NCBI GenBank assembly: GCA_945878375.1
Contig: CAMDWG010000002.1
Span: 124,001-188,000, forward strand
Origin: Roseomonas mucosa
Lineage (GTDB): Bacteria > Pseudomonadota > Alphaproteobacteria > Acetobacterales > Acetobacteraceae
Length of the DNA stretch: 64,000 nt
Direction: 5' to 3'
Every line of letters starts with the position of its first letter. The first letter of the stretch is position 1. A program made the translations under genes and the position numbers. The notes beneath the pieces were generated by a model. The model was not told the origin of the DNA. It did no database searches and was given only the letters and a program-made list of their open reading frames with translations. Positions 63,093 to 64,000 of the stretch are shown here, piece after piece.

Positions 63093-64000
63093 CTACTTCA
63101 GGAAGTCCGGCTCCAGCAGGCGCGGCAGGAACAGCGCCACATCCGGCCACAGGATCAGAAGGGCGAGGACGCCGAGCATCGGCAGCAGCATGAGGCAGGT
63201 GTCCTTCAGCACATCCATCACCCGGACCCCCGCGACGGCGCAGGATATCAGCAGGCATAGCCCATAGGGCGGCGTGACCAGCCCGAAGGCGAGGCTGACG
63301 ATGCCGACCATCGCGAAGTGGATCGGGTGCATCCCCGCCGCTTCCGCCACCGGCTGGAGGATGGTGCCGACGATGATGATGGCCGGGATCGCATCCAGGA
63401 AGCAGCCCACGACCAGGAAGACGCCGGCGATGAAGAAGCCGGTCAGGATCGGCCCCATCTCCCACGCCGAGACGCCGGAGAGCAGCGCTTCCGGGATCTT
63501 GTAGAAGGCGAGCAGCCAGCCGAAGGCGCTGGCCGTGCCGACGCAGAACAGCGTGATGGCGGCAAACCGCCCTGTCTCGCTGAAGGCGGTCCAGAGGCCC
63601 TTCAGCTTCATCTCCCGGTACACGATGACCGAGAGGATCATGGCGTAGAGCACCGCGATGCAGGCGGCTTCCGTCGCGGTGAACCAGCCGAAGATCTTGC
63701 CGCCGATGATGATGAAGGGGGTCATTAGCGCGGGCAGCGAGACGAACAGCGCCGAGCCGAACTCGCCCCAGGTCGCCTTGCCATAGGTCGGGTAGCCGCG
63801 CGCCTTCGCATAGGCATGCACGGTCGCCATCTGCACGAGGCCCAGCAGCAGGCCGGGGATCACGCCCGCCAGGAACAGCCCGCCGATCGAGACCGTCAGC
63901 ACGCCGCCCCAGACGATCATCATGATCGAGGGCGGGATGATCGCCGCCAGCACCGCGGAGACGGCGGTGATCGCGACGGAGAAGGAGACGTCGTAGCCTT
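63093..64000 (-). CDS. dctM: TRAP transporter large permease, DctM type (5' partial)
   Basis: The C-terminal 300 or so residues of the 12-TM subunit of a TRAP importer, which takes up organic acids using an extracytoplasmic binding protein. The frame is open to the window end; codons before the ORF-track GTG read SFSVAITAVSAV and continue into AAIIPPSIMMIVWGGV, the family motif. Late segments such as GIVSLAFGLVTPPYGLCL are typical. The dctP and dctQ genes would lie beyond the window, and the stop is 44 bases upstream of the ABC exporter gene. Confidence 0.92.
   Translation of the reverse strand, partial: GYDVSFSVAITAVSAVLAAIIPPSIMMIVWGGVLTVSIGGLFLAGVIPGLLLGLVQMATVHAYAKARGYPTYGKATWGEFGSALFVSLPALMTPFIIIGGKIFGWFTATEAACIAVLYAMILSVIVYREMKLKGLWTAFSETGRFAAITLFCVGTASAFGWLLAFYKIPEALLSGVSAWEMGPILTGFFIAGVFLVVGCFLDAIPAIIIVGTILQPVAEAAGMHPIHFAMVGIVSLAFGLVTPPYGLCLLISCAVAGVRVMDVLKDTCLMLLPMLGVLALLILWPDVALFLPRLLEPDFLK

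Overview
The window is very G+C-rich, densely coded bacterial chromosome: codon third positions are almost all G or C, gaps are short, and many genes overlap by 1-4 bases. Gene content and style suggest an alphaproteobacterium of the Rhodospirillales, most likely Acetobacteraceae (Roseomonas-like). Supporting traits are a short-form hisG, the infA-maf-RNase E/G-yacG-tRNA-Phe block, a Bug-type solute-binding protein, TRAP and Ugp importers, a BKACE enzyme and a DUF3141 protein. This assignment is inference; no rRNA is present. I see no insertion sequence, prophage, integrase or CRISPR array. No gene-free stretch exceeds about 300 bases; the longest gaps (about 200-260 bases, e.g. 4473-4703, 10031-10272, 14995-15255, 28197-28415, 33660-33863, 50362-50590) are intergenic.

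Layout. 1-4.5 kb: housekeeping genes hisG (5' cut), hisD, infA, maf, a cysteine-free RNase E/G-like gene, yacG (too short for the ORF track) and tRNA-Phe. 4.7-10 kb, minus strand: a chemosensory operon cheA(hybrid)-cheW-cheY-cheB-cheR with overlapping genes. 10.3-12.7 kb: a radical SAM gene, then a bicarbonate transporter with its PII-like partner (SbtA-SbtB) and a terminator. 12.7-15 kb: a membrane/spermidine-synthase fusion protein. 15.2-18 kb: a TPP enzyme, an SDR with an altered active site and a META-domain protein. 18-26 kb: an MBL-fold hydrolase, murA, dcd, a small conserved-looking protein, a Bug solute-binding protein, an alpha/beta hydrolase, an acyl-CoA dehydrogenase, a D-threonine-aldolase-like enzyme, lipB and tRNA-Leu.

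26.4-28.2 kb: a secreted RTX protein with two calcium-dependent carbohydrate-binding modules. 28.4-36.1 kb: malic enzyme (MaeB type), a ParD/ParE-like pair, a VWA protein and a membrane J-protein, galU, a phosphomannomutase/phosphoglucomutase, a gamma-glutamylcyclotransferase-like protein and a lone receiver protein. 36.2-45.2 kb, minus strand: a TPR-glycosyltransferase, the complete Ugp-type importer ugpBAEC, an FAD monooxygenase and a second glycosyltransferase. 45.2-57.8 kb, plus strand: an IlvD/Edd sugar-acid dehydratase, trehalose synthase-maltokinase fusion, an SGNH-hydrolase/RTX protein, xdhA-xdhB, gnd and gntK. 57.8-64 kb, minus strand: BKACE, a DUF3141 PhaC-like protein, an ABC exporter and the 3' part of a TRAP large permease.

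How parts fit. The two RTX proteins look like exported, carbohydrate-directed proteins, but no type I secretion system lies in the window. galU, pgm/pmm and two glycosyltransferases point to surface polysaccharide synthesis. gntK and gnd form a gluconate-to-pentose step beside a sugar-acid dehydratase, and several importers indicate a versatile heterotroph. The most notable structural signal outside genes is a three-stem palindromic element present twice (2314-2419 and 33689-33809), whose paired stems differ by compensatory changes. I did not find a clearly new multi-gene system; the best leads are that element, the RTX/CBM and RTX/SGNH proteins, the SbtAB pair and the enzymes with altered catalytic residues.
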